DNA of 19,292 nt from JAYEHC01 sp964490635 (GTDB taxonomy: Bacteria; Patescibacteriota; Minisyncoccia; JAHIHE01; JAGLIN01), in NCBI GenBank assembly GCA_964490635.1, contig CAZBCK010000017.1, forward strand, positions 1-19,292. The letters run 5' to 3'. Below are positions 1 to 6,791 of this stretch, piece by piece (the stretch's first letter is position 1; each line of letters opens with the position of its first letter). Both the position numbers and the translations under genes were made by a program. The notes beneath the pieces are model-generated. The model was not told the origin of the DNA and did not search any database. It saw nothing but the letters and a program-made list of their open reading frames with translations.

Positions 1-56
1 CAAGTAAAAACAGCAGTAAAAAAATAGATTTACCATAAAAAAATAAAAAACATAGA

Positions 57-85
57 TTGCCAAAAAGTTAAATAGGGATTATTCT
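57..85 (+). promoter_or_regulatory. Possible priA promoter
   Basis: A TTGCCA hexamer (57-62) is followed after 17 nt by TATTCT (80-85), which matches 4 of 6 bases of the -10 consensus. It lies about 60 nt upstream of the preferred priA start at 144. The match is weak and rests on sequence resemblance only. The rest of 1-98 is very AT-rich and shows no gene. Confidence 0.25.
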
Positions 86-143
86 GTTATCAAAAGGAGT
101 GTTTGAAAAAATCTGTGATCCACAATCCATTGTTCAATTTTTT

Positions 144-2300
144 ATGAAAACTGACAACAAAAAACTAATCGCAAAAGTTATCCCTGCTGTAAAAATGCCA
201 AGAAATACGATGCAGGTTTTTAGCTACGCGGTTCCGGATAAATTTGAGAAAAAGATAAAAATTGGAATGTCAGTTAAAGTTCCTTTTAGAAATCAAAAGA
301 TCACAGGTTTGGTTTGTAATCTGGAAAAAGAAGTGATAAAAGAAATGAAATATAAACTGAAAGATGTTGAGAAATTATTAGATGATTCCGTGAGCTTGTC
401 CGAGGAACAGATCAAACTGGCCAAACACATCGCGGATTATTATTATGTCCCGCTGGGTTTAGTTATAAAAATAATAATTCCCTTGATCACAAAAAACAAA
501 CCGAGAAAAAAAATTGAACTTAATCCTAATTGTAAAATTTCCGAGATTAAAAAAACTGAAATAAATAAATTATTAAAAGAGATAAAGTCTAAAAATAAGA
601 TTCTTTTTATTCATAATTTACAATCTTCAAAACACAGCCTGTACTGCGAAACTATAAAAAAGAGAATGAAAGAAAAAGAGCAAGCGCTGGTTTTATTCCC
701 GGAATATTTTGATATATATAATTTTGCAAAATTCTATTTTGACAAATTTAAGGATGATAAAATCGCGATTCTGACAAGCGAACTTACAAAAAATCAGTAT
801 TTCAATGAATGGGGGAAAATAAAGAACGGATCAGCAAAGATCACAATTGGAACACGGCAAGCGGTTTTTGCTCCTTTTAAGAACTTAAAGCTGATCATCG
901 CTGACAATGAACAGAGTTCAAATTATAAACAGTGGGATATGAACCCCAGATATCATGGAATAAAAGTCGCAGAGAAACTGGCTGAAATTTGGAAAGCGAA
1001 AATCATTTTATCATCGCAAGTTCCAAGCGTGGAAAGTTATTACGGGATAAAAAATAAATATCTAAATGAACCCCGGCAAAGCAAGAACAAGAAAGTTCCG
1101 CAAATATCAAATTTTAAACGATTTTACAATTTACAATTCACAATTCACAATTCCAGTAATATTGATTTAATAGACATAAACATTGAGCGACAAAAAGGAA
1201 ATTATTCGGTTCTATCCGAAGAACTGCAAGATAGCTTACTGAAAAATATCTATAAAAAGAAACAGGCAATTATATTTATTCCGCGTCTGGGAAATAATAC
1301 GATCACTCAATGCAAAGATTGTAAATGGATAGCGCAATGTGAAAATTGTAAAACGACACTAATTTCCTACGCAAATTATCTATATTGCCAGAAATGCCAT
1401 AAAAAAATAGAGTTAATTAAAAAATGCCCGAAGTGCGCCGGACAAAATATAAGCTCGTTTGGTTATGGCTCTGAAAAGATTGAAGCGGAAATAAAAAAAT
1501 TATTTGAAAATAAAAATATAAAAATAAACCGCTTAGACAGCAATGTTGCTTCAAGCAAATCAAAACAGCTCAAGATATACAAAAATTTTATAGACAGAAA
1601 AATTGATATTTTGATCGGTACGCAAATGGTTCTGAAAAATTGGAATTTGGAAAATCTTGCTTTAACAGCAATCTTATTCCCTGAAATAATTTTCAACCAG
1701 CCGAATTTCAACTCCCGTGAAAGATCATTTCAGTTCTTAATTTCTCTTTGCAATAAAGCCAGTGAAAATCATAGGATCATAATTCAGACATACAAAACAG
1801 ATAATGATATCTTTAAAACTGTTAGAAAAAATAATCCGCCTCGTCGCAGTCTCTCGGCAGAGGAGTGCGACAAGAAAGTATGCAATTCGCCGGAGTCCTC
1901 TACTGAGAGACTCCAGCGAAGCAAGAACGAGGAAGTTCTGGGAAAATTTTATTTGGATGAAATTAAAAATAGAAAAGCTATCTCAAAAAACAAAATCGGC
2001 TACCCCCCATTTGCGCAGCTTATTAAATTAATTTATAAAGATTTCAATCCCCGAAACTGCCAAGCCGAAGCGGAAAGAGTGTTTAGAGTATTAAACAGAA
2101 AAATAACAAACGACAAAAATTTAAAGAACCAATTTGAGATTATCAAACCGTTCCCCGCTTCCAACTATAAAGAATTTGATAAATATCGCTGGCATATAAT
2201 TATAAAATCTGTTTGTAAAAACATTGAATTGAGAAACTCTCTGTTAAATTTAGTTAAAAAAGAATGGATTATTGATGTTGACCCGGATAGTGTTTTGTGA
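144..2300 (+). CDS. priA: PriA-like primosomal protein N', probably lacking helicase activity
   Basis: The order of domains is that of PriA, which restarts stalled replication forks: an N-terminal 3'-DNA-binding domain (AKVIPAVKMPRN near residue 10), a helicase core split by zinc binding, and a C-terminal domain (KNKIGYPPFAQLIKL). Eight zinc-type cysteines are present at about 390, 393, 399, 402, 415, 418, 428 and 431. The ATPase motifs are eroded: no GxTGSGKT Walker A (region 610-645), DNEQ instead of DEEH (903-914), SSQVPS instead of GSATPS, and no QVAGRAGR motif VI. GTRQAVFAPF and GTQM remain. The open frame begins at GTG 99, but that codon overlaps AGGAG, and residues before ATG 144 do not resemble PriA, so ATG 144 (718 aa) is preferred. 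The frame carries a heptamer tandem repeat (1126-1153) and a palindromic insert (1839-1932). Family assignment is firm; loss of helicase function is inferred. Confidence 0.88.
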   Translation: MKTDNKKLIAKVIPAVKMPRNTMQVFSYAVPDKFEKKIKIGMSVKVPFRNQKITGLVCNLEKEVIKEMKYKLKDVEKLLDDSVSLSEEQIKLAKHIADYYYVPLGLVIKIIIPLITKNKPRKKIELNPNCKISEIKKTEINKLLKEIKSKNKILFIHNLQSSKHSLYCETIKKRMKEKEQALVLFPEYFDIYNFAKFYFDKFKDDKIAILTSELTKNQYFNEWGKIKNGSAKITIGTRQAVFAPFKNLKLIIADNEQSSNYKQWDMNPRYHGIKVAEKLAEIWKAKIILSSQVPSVESYYGIKNKYLNEPRQSKNKKVPQISNFKRFYNLQFTIHNSSNIDLIDINIERQKGNYSVLSEELQDSLLKNIYKKKQAIIFIPRLGNNTITQCKDCKWIAQCENCKTTLISYANYLYCQKCHKKIELIKKCPKCAGQNISSFGYGSEKIEAEIKKLFENKNIKINRLDSNVASSKSKQLKIYKNFIDRKIDILIGTQMVLKNWNLENLALTAILFPEIIFNQPNFNSRERSFQFLISLCNKASENHRIIIQTYKTDNDIFKTVRKNNPPRRSLSAEECDKKVCNSPESSTERLQRSKNEEVLGKFYLDEIKNRKAISKNKIGYPPFAQLIKLIYKDFNPRNCQAEAERVFRVLNRKITNDKNLKNQFEIIKPFPASNYKEFDKYRWHIIIKSVCKNIELRNSLLNLVKKEWIIDVDPDSVL
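1126..1153 (+). repeat. Heptanucleotide tandem repeat inside priA
   Basis: Four head-to-tail 7-nt units (ACAATTT, then ACAATTC three times) lie in the priA reading frame and are translated as part of YNLQFTIHNSS. They fall in the linker just before the second half of the helicase core. Two inverse units, GTGAATT and GTAAATT, recur at 2297-2310 across the priA stop codon. Confidence 0.8.
1839..1932 (+). repeat. Palindromic element inserted in frame within priA
   Basis: Inner arms AGTCTCTCGGCAGAGGA (1848-1864) and TCCTCTACTGAGAGACT (1896-1912) are inverted repeats with 15 of 17 positions pairing. Outer ends CCTCGT (1839-1844) and ACGAGG (1927-1932) pair perfectly. The stretch is GC-richer than its surroundings and is translated without a stop as roughly 31 residues rich in R, S and E, between the IIQTY strand and the KNKIGYPPF block. 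PriA homologues normally have only a short link there, so it looks like an insertion. Confidence 0.75.
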
Positions 2301-2308
2301 ATTGTAAA

Positions 2309-3835
2309 TTAACAAGCAATTTTCTCAATCCCTCTTTTAATTCTTTCTAAGACCTTCTTTTTTTCTAAAACCTCTCCTACCTCAAATGGTCCCGGCGAAC
2401 CTTTTAATCCTGTTAAAGAAACTCGTAAAGGCCACAATAATTCCCCAGTTTTAATTTCTTCTCGTTCCATCAGATCTCTCAAAACTTTTTCCAGATTATC
2501 TTTAGTAAAATTCTTTTCATCTGCTTTCTCCAGCTCGCTATAAACCAACTCCAGATTATTTTTCACCTCCTCAGAACTCATCTTCTTCCAAATTAGCAGA
2601 TCTTTGTCATATTCCAGTTTATCAACAAAAACAAATCTCACCAACTCCCCTATCTCAGAAAGTTTCTTCATTCGTTCCTGCTCCAGTGCAACAACTTTTT
2701 CTAAATAATTAAAATCTATTTCTTCGCCTGTACTTAATACTTGATACTTATTACTTGATACTACTTCTATTAATTTTGCTTTAACCAAATATGGCATACA
2801 AAGTTCAGTAAGTTTCTCAGTTGGAATACAACGAATATAAGCTCCATTTATCCAGTCCAACTTTTTAACATTAAAAACCGCGCCATATTTATTCACGCCG
2901 GACAGATCAAACCGTTTGATCATTTCATCCAAAGAAAAAATTTCCTCTTCCGTCTTCGGATTCCAGCCAAGAAGCAATATGAAATTTAAAAGCGCTTCCG
3001 GCAAATACCCTTTGTTTAAATAATCCTCAACTGCAACATCACCTTGCCGTTTGCTAAGTTTGCTTTTGTCGGAATTTAGCAGAAGTGGCAAATGCGCGAA
3101 TTGCGGCATCTCCCAACCAAACGCTTTATATAATAAAATATGTTTCGGTGTTGACGGCAACCATTCTTCACCGCGGATCACATGAGAAATTTCCATCAAG
3201 TGATCGTCAACAATATTGGCAAAATGATATGTCGGATAGCCATCTGCTTTTATTAAGACTTGATCGTCAATTGTTTCATTGGCGATTTTTATTTTCCCAT
3301 AGATTAGATCCTTGAATTCCGTAAATCCTTCTTTTGGAGTTTTTAATCGAACTACATAAGGCGTTTTTTTGTCCAGTAAATTTTCAACCTCCGCTTTGTC
3401 TAATTCTTTACACCTGCCATCATACATTGGCGCAATTTTTCTGGCTTGTTGGTCTTTTCTCATTTCTTCCAACCGCTCCTGACTGCAAAAACAAAAATAC
3501 GCATAATCGTTTTCAATAAGCTCGTCTATATATTTTTTATAGACATTCAATCGTTCTGATTGCATATACGGTCCAAGATCACCTCTTTGCGTTATTCTTC
3601 CGCTGTTATCTATAAACACACCTTCGCTATATTTCAGCCCTGTTGAATTCAACATTTTTACTAAAGCTTCAATAGAACCATCCACAAACCTTGCTTTGTC
3701 CGTATCTTCAATCCGCAGAATAAACTCGCCATCATTATGCCTGGCAAAAAGATAATTATATAACGCCGTCCTTAAACTTCCCACATGCAACACTCCTGTC
3801 GGACTCGGTGCAAATCTTGTTCGTATTTTTTTCAT
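2309..3835 (-). CDS. gltX: Glutamyl-tRNA synthetase
   Basis: Class I aminoacyl-tRNA synthetase that charges tRNA-Glu. The HIGH-type motif is FAPSPTGVLHVGS (residues 8-20), followed by RIEDTD (41-46). The KMSKS-type motif is KLSKR at 259-263, then QGD. A zinc site typical of bacterial GluRS is visible (C115, C117, Y138, C142). Length, 508 aa, is normal. The start is ATG at 3835, with AT-rich sequence and no Shine-Dalgarno upstream. A translated 7-nt tandem repeat (2731-2763) gives VVSSNKYQVLSTG in the loop before the anticodon-binding domain. The gene converges on priA with an 8-nt gap. Whether it also charges tRNA-Gln for transamidation cannot be read from the sequence. Confidence 0.97.
   Translation of the reverse strand: MKKIRTRFAPSPTGVLHVGSLRTALYNYLFARHNDGEFILRIEDTDKARFVDGSIEALVKMLNSTGLKYSEGVFIDNSGRITQRGDLGPYMQSERLNVYKKYIDELIENDYAYFCFCSQERLEEMRKDQQARKIAPMYDGRCKELDKAEVENLLDKKTPYVVRLKTPKEGFTEFKDLIYGKIKIANETIDDQVLIKADGYPTYHFANIVDDHLMEISHVIRGEEWLPSTPKHILLYKAFGWEMPQFAHLPLLLNSDKSKLSKRQGDVAVEDYLNKGYLPEALLNFILLLGWNPKTEEEIFSLDEMIKRFDLSGVNKYGAVFNVKKLDWINGAYIRCIPTEKLTELCMPYLVKAKLIEVVSSNKYQVLSTGEEIDFNYLEKVVALEQERMKKLSEIGELVRFVFVDKLEYDKDLLIWKKMSSEEVKNNLELVYSELEKADEKNFTKDNLEKVLRDLMEREEIKTGELLWPLRVSLTGLKGSPGPFEVGEVLEKKKVLERIKRGIEKIAC
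2731..2763 (-). repeat. Heptanucleotide tandem repeat inside gltX
   Basis: On the coding strand the 7-nt units GTATCAA, GTAATAA, GTATCAA and GTATTAA follow one another, then GTAC. This is also two copies of a 14-nt unit. They are translated in frame within SSNKYQVLST. The position is a loop of GluRS between IPTEKLTELCMPYLVKAKL and DFNYLEKVV, where length varies among homologues. Confidence 0.75.
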
Positions 3836-3881
3836 ATTGACTTTTTTAATTGATTGACATTTTAATTAAACATTTTTTGTC

Positions 3882-4033
3882 CCGCGTAGGCGAGAATCCA
3901 GACGCAATATCTTTAAACTCTAAATATCATTGTGATAGTTGAAATCATTAAACATTATACTAATTTATTTGCAATACTTCCGTTATAAAAATAACGATTG
4001 ATAAAGTTTCACCTGGATTCCCGCCTGTGCGGG
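3882..4033. repeat. Palindromic element with CCCGC...CCAG ends
   Basis: The left end CCCGCGTAGGCGAGAATCCA (3882-3901) is the reverse complement of the right end near 4013-4033, with about 18 of 21 positions matching. The right end itself folds into a perfect hairpin, ATTCCCGC-CTGT-GCGGGAAT (4017-4036). The interior is AT-rich and non-coding. A related hairpin (ATTCCTGC-CTTC-GCAGGAAT) occurs at 16004-16023. Confidence 0.65.
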
Positions 4034-4309
4034 AATTGTAGATGTTTACTAATCCGCTGACAAAAATTTTGTCATCCTGAACTTGTTTCAGGATCTTTTG
4101 TATATTACATTTAACTTATACTATTTTGCGTTGGACTTTCATCTGCGACGCAAACACAATTATTATATTTTCAACTTATTCAAACGATTAGTGATTTATA
4201 GGTTTGATTAAATGTAAAAGAGGGAAGATTCTGAAACAAGTTCAGAATGACAGATTCTCTGGAATGATATATTTCTGTCAGTGAATTAGTAAGCATCTAC
4301 AGGAATGAC
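4013..4309. repeat. Nested palindromic element, copy 1 of the TTCAGAATGAC family
   Basis: Two shells of inverted repeat are nested. The inner shell runs from GTCATCCTGAACTTGTTTC (from 4071) to the complementary GAAACAAGTTCAGAATGAC ending at 4251. The outer shell pairs GTAGATGTTTACTAATC (4038-4054) with TAGTAAGCATCTAC (about 4284-4300). The stretch from 4253 back to about 4154 matches 14491-14590 in opposite orientation at roughly 88 percent by eye. No coding capacity. Confidence 0.75.
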
Positions 4310-4332
4310 AAAAAAACAAATACATTTACATC

Positions 4333-5511
4333 CTATACAGAACGAAATTTCTCCAAAAAAATCTGATAAGCCTTTTTATGCACCTCATCTGCTTCGCTGA
4401 TCAATTTATCAATTTCAACCCACTTCCAATCCTTAAGCTCCCATGGAGATAATTTGATTTCATTATTCTCGCCATTGAATTTCAAAATATATAAAGTCTG
4501 TCTTTGCCCTTTATATCCGCTATGTGTATAACCTTTTGGCCATTTATATTTATAGATATTCTCAAATTTTCTCAGAATATCAATGTTGTCAATATTTGTC
4601 TCCTCTTTCATTTCCCGTAAAATAGCGTCATCGTCACTTTCTTCGCTATCAACTCCTCCTTGTGGCAGTCCCCAATAATCTCTTTCTCCCGCTCTACTGA
4701 CTATCAATACTTGATTTTGATCATTGAAAATAAAACCGACGACATTTTTACGATAAAAAAATCTGTTGATAAATCTCCATTTGATAAATTTATAAGGGAA
4801 AATAATTACGGCGTTATAAATCCTTCTCCACCGCCACGGTTGCATTATCAACCGCCAGAACCATTCTATTCCTAATTTTTGAAAGATCAAGGGAGCGCGC
4901 CTGAGCTTGCCGGAAATAAAATCAAAAGATCCGCCAACTCCCAGCGCCAATTTCGCGGATGGTATTTTGCTTAAATTGTGATAAATAAATTTTTCCTGAT
5001 ATGGAGCGCCAAGTGTAATAAATAAAATATTCGGTTCAAATTTTTGCAAACGCGCAAGGTTTTCCGTTTTTGCAAAGTCTACAAGATCTCGTTCAATATT
5101 TTCTACAATAAATTTCAGATCGGGATATTTTTCTGCTAAGGCCCTCTCAATATTCTCTTTTACAGATAATCCCCTACTCCAATTCAAAACAGCAATTTTC
5201 AATTTTTTATTTTCAGCGATTCGCAAAATCTTTTTTGTCAGATCGGCCCCGGGAACTCTTTTGAAATTATTTCCAGTCGCCAAACCGGCAAATTTTAATC
5301 CGCTTCCGTCAACCACCGACAAGTCCGCATCGTTTAGAATGTAAAAATATTCCTCGTCCTTCTGCGCTTCAAGAGCCATTTCAGAATTCAATGTTACTAT
5401 ATAATACTGACTGTTTGACAACAAAAAACCCTCAATTTTTTCAAGAATTTCTTTGACTGTAAGTTTGTCTATTTTTATCCCAAGGATTCTTATGGTTTTA
5501 GAATTTGGCAT
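4333..5511 (-). CDS. WecG/TagA-family glycosyltransferase fused to an RppH-like Nudix hydrolase
   Basis: Two domains lie in one frame of 392 aa. Residues 1-245 match the WecG/TagA/CpsF family, which transfers N-acetylmannosamine-type sugars onto lipid-linked glycans: T40 and D68 in ADLSVVDGSG sit where the catalytic residues are expected, followed by GVGGSFDFISGKLRRAP (191-207) and the basic tail GIEWFWRLIMQPWRWRR. Residues about 255-392 are a Nudix hydrolase with a full box from G285 (E291, RE 299-300, EE 303-304); only the usual late G is N307. WGLPQGGV and GYKGQRQTLYILKF resemble RNA pyrophosphohydrolase RppH. There is no stop or frameshift at the junction. Start ATG 5511, no Shine-Dalgarno. 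The real sugar and Nudix substrates are not deducible. Confidence 0.9.
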   Translation of the reverse strand: MPNSKTIRILGIKIDKLTVKEILEKIEGFLLSNSQYYIVTLNSEMALEAQKDEEYFYILNDADLSVVDGSGLKFAGLATGNNFKRVPGADLTKKILRIAENKKLKIAVLNWSRGLSVKENIERALAEKYPDLKFIVENIERDLVDFAKTENLARLQKFEPNILFITLGAPYQEKFIYHNLSKIPSAKLALGVGGSFDFISGKLRRAPLIFQKLGIEWFWRLIMQPWRWRRIYNAVIIFPYKFIKWRFINRFFYRKNVVGFIFNDQNQVLIVSRAGERDYWGLPQGGVDSEESDDDAILREMKEETNIDNIDILRKFENIYKYKWPKGYTHSGYKGQRQTLYILKFNGENNEIKLSPWELKDWKWVEIDKLISEADEVHKKAYQIFLEKFRSV

Positions 5512-5536
5512 AATAAATGTAAATAGTGAATCTTAC

Positions 5537-5654
5537 TGTCATTGCGAAAAATAGAGTGGAGCGATAGCGAAACGGAATTTTGAAGCAATCCCGTAACTAC
5601 GCGCAAAGAATTTAAATACGGGATTGCTTCAGTCGTACCTCCTTCGCAATGACA
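5537..5654. repeat. Palindromic element of the TGTCATTGCGAA family, copy 1
   Basis: Ends TGTCATTGCGAA (5537-5548) and TTCGCAATGACA (5643-5654) are perfect inverted repeats. An internal perfect 14-nt inverted repeat, GAAGCAATCCCGTA (5582-5595) and TACGGGATTGCTTC (5617-5630), forms a second stem. AGTGGAGCGATAGCG near 5554 is shared with 8485-8500. It fills almost the whole gap between two minus-strand genes and is non-coding. Confidence 0.85.
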
Positions 5655-5663
5655 TTTTACTAT

Positions 5664-6206
5664 TCACTCTCCAAGCCTAAAACTCTCCACAATTTTATGT
5701 CTCGCTCCGCCCAGATGAAGCTGGCTTTCTATTACTTCAACACTTTCCGCTCTGAATCTAAGATTAGTTAAAGCTATATTTGTCTGTTTTCCTTTCAATT
5801 GATTTCCTCTGGCGCGCGCCAGAGTTATGTGTGGCTTGAACTCTCTCGCTTCAGGAATAAAATTATTTCGCTTTAAATTTTCATTCATTAATTTTTCAAA
5901 TTTCATCAGATAACTGTCAATATAAATTATTACCCAAAACATCCTTGCTTGAGCAGAATTCGGTCCAAGAACTATTTTATCCAAACGAATATCAAACGGC
6001 TTGATTTCCGTAGCCGTATTCTCTGTTGCCAATAAAATAGCGTCCAAACCATTTCTGTTAACCTCGCCCAAAAATTCAACCGTGATATGCATTTTATTAA
6101 AATTCGTCCAGCGAATATGCAAATTCCGCCATCGTTTTTCATAAGACAAAAGCGTTCTTTTGATGTCATCCGGCAAATTAATTGCGATAAAAATTCTCTT
6201 TTTCAT
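5664..6206 (-). CDS. thpR: RNA 2',3'-cyclic phosphodiesterase (LigT/ThpR family)
   Basis: A 2H phosphoesterase that opens 2',3'-cyclic phosphate ends on RNA. The two catalytic HxT motifs are HITVEFLG at residues 40-47 and HITLARAR at 126-133. The protein opens with MKKRIFIAINLP, typical of the family, and is 180 aa, the usual length. The reading frame stays open further upstream to 6356, but the extra 50 residues look unlike the family and would run over the promoter, so ATG at 6206 is chosen. A near-consensus promoter (6213-6240) places the transcription start at or within a base of the A of this ATG, suggesting a leaderless mRNA. Confidence 0.93.
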   Translation of the reverse strand: MKKRIFIAINLPDDIKRTLLSYEKRWRNLHIRWTNFNKMHITVEFLGEVNRNGLDAILLATENTATEIKPFDIRLDKIVLGPNSAQARMFWVIIYIDSYLMKFEKLMNENLKRNNFIPEAREFKPHITLARARGNQLKGKQTNIALTNLRFRAESVEVIESQLHLGGARHKIVESFRLGE

Positions 6207-6212
6207 AAATTC

Positions 6213-6240
6213 ATTATAGCAGTTTTTTGGGATTTGACAA
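6213..6240 (-). promoter_or_regulatory. thpR promoter, apparently leaderless
   Basis: On the minus strand TTGTCA (complement of 6235-6240) is followed after 16 nt by TGC-TATAAT (-10 complement of 6213-6218). Only GAATTT separates the -10 hexamer from ATG, so initiation at the usual distance would fall on the start codon itself. The -10 is a perfect consensus with a TGn extension. Confidence 0.65.
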
Positions 6241-6294
6241 AAAGCAATTTTATAAAAACAGTAAATAAAAAAATAGGACAAAGAAGATTTTACC

Positions 6295-6487
6295 CTATTG
6301 ACTCTTTTTTCGAGAAGCTTTGAGAGCTTTAATCTCTCCGACAAGATCCTCAGCAACTTTTTTCAGCTACTCTGTCAAGCGCTTTTCTTTGATGAAGATA
6401 TCCTTCCTCTCCCGGTCCGATAAGGACAAGAGAGGATGTTCTGTCCTTTAGTTCTCTTAGTCTATTTTTTATTTCACGATCATCCAT
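6295..6487 (-). pseudogene. Small unknown gene, frameshifted at an A6 run
   Basis: A strong Shine-Dalgarno (AAGGAG, complement of 6496-6501) lies 8 nt before ATG at 6487. The open frame begins MDDREIKNRLRELKDRTSS and stops after 45 codons (TGA ending at 6350). Just before the stop is a run of six A on the coding strand (6358-6363). Dropping one A opens a further plausible helical stretch, KVAEDLVGEIKALKASRK, ending at TAG 6295, for about 63 residues. It may be a decayed gene, an assembly indel, a slippage site, or simply a 45-aa gene. No family is recognised. It is charged, probably helical and soluble, and divergent from the small-gene operon at 6655. Confidence 0.45.
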
Positions 6488-6527
6488 TTACTCATCTCCT
6501 TATTTTAAGAACAATGAAAATATATAA

Positions 6528-6590
6528 TTTGTCAAATAGATTTTTGCCGTTGTTTTTGCAATTTGACAAAAAGCATGGATTTGGTAAAGT
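6528..6590. promoter_or_regulatory. Divergent promoter region with mirrored -35 sites
   Basis: TTTGTCAAAT (6528-6537) and ATTTGACAAA (6561-6570) are a perfect 10-nt inverted repeat, each containing TTGACA pointing outward. On the + strand TTGACA (6563-6568) has a 16-nt spacer to TGG-TAAAGT (6585-6590), giving a start near 6597. On the minus strand the -35 is perfect but the -10 (around TTCTTAAAAT) is poor. The region lies between the small minus gene and the + operon. Confidence 0.55.
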
Positions 6591-6596
6591 TATTAT

Positions 6597-6654
6597 AAAG
6601 GAGGGTTGCCGAAAAGTGGCAATGTTCTTTTAAAACATAAAGGAGTTGATAAGA
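6597..6654 (+). promoter_or_regulatory. Structured leader of the small-gene operon with a possible 5-codon ORF
   Basis: The predicted transcript begins at AAAGGAGGG. It then has TTGCC/GGCAA arms (6606-6610 and 6618-6622) and ATGTT/AACAT arms (6622-6626 and 6634-6638). A tiny frame, GTG GCA ATG TTC TTT TAA (6616-6633), follows the first AGGAGG by about 10 nt. Whether it is translated is unknown. Confidence 0.3.
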
Positions 6655-6789
6655 ATGGTAATTTTAACTGAAGGTAATGTTTCCGAAATAGCGGAAGTTC
6701 TTGATAAATATTTCCCACTAAGTGTTGATCACAACACAATAGAACAATTTGTCCTTAGTGTTGTAGAGATGGAAAAAAGGAGGGCTTAA
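6655..6789 (+). CDS. Small SD-led protein of unknown function (44 aa)
   Basis: ATG at 6655 follows AAAGGAG (6639-6645) with a 9-nt gap and a near-consensus upstream promoter. The product starts MVILTEGNVSEIAEVLDKYF and ends EMEKRRA. It looks soluble and helical with no membrane segment, and no family is recognised. Its last codons (AAA AGG AGG GCT) form the Shine-Dalgarno of the next gene, so the two are very likely co-transcribed and translationally linked. Its support is the ribosome site, the coupling and the promoter, not homology. Confidence 0.6.
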   Translation: MVILTEGNVSEIAEVLDKYFPLSVDHNTIEQFVLSVVEMEKRRA

Positions 6790-6791
6790 GA

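Larger units (their letters stand above)
3836..4332. other. Repeat-filled intergenic region between gltX and the glycosyltransferase-Nudix gene
   Basis: This 497-nt gap holds no recognisable gene. It contains two adjacent palindromic elements (3882-4033 and 4013-4309), described separately, which together account for most of it. A short perfect hairpin, CGTTAT-AAAA-ATAACG, sits at 3981-3996 inside the first. No convincing gltX promoter was found. Confidence 0.7.

Noticed and set aside
3836..4332. CRISPR or tandem array in the repeat-rich gap
   Set aside because: The repeats are inverted and nested, not direct repeats with regular spacers, and no cas genes are near.
6207..6356. N-terminal extension of the thpR frame by 50 codons
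   Set aside because: It runs over a near-consensus promoter, resembles no part of the family, and MKKRIFIAINLP at 6206 is a typical family start.
6436..6633. 65-codon + strand frame
   Set aside because: It runs antisense to an SD-led gene and across the divergent promoter, has no ribosome site and looks unlike a protein.
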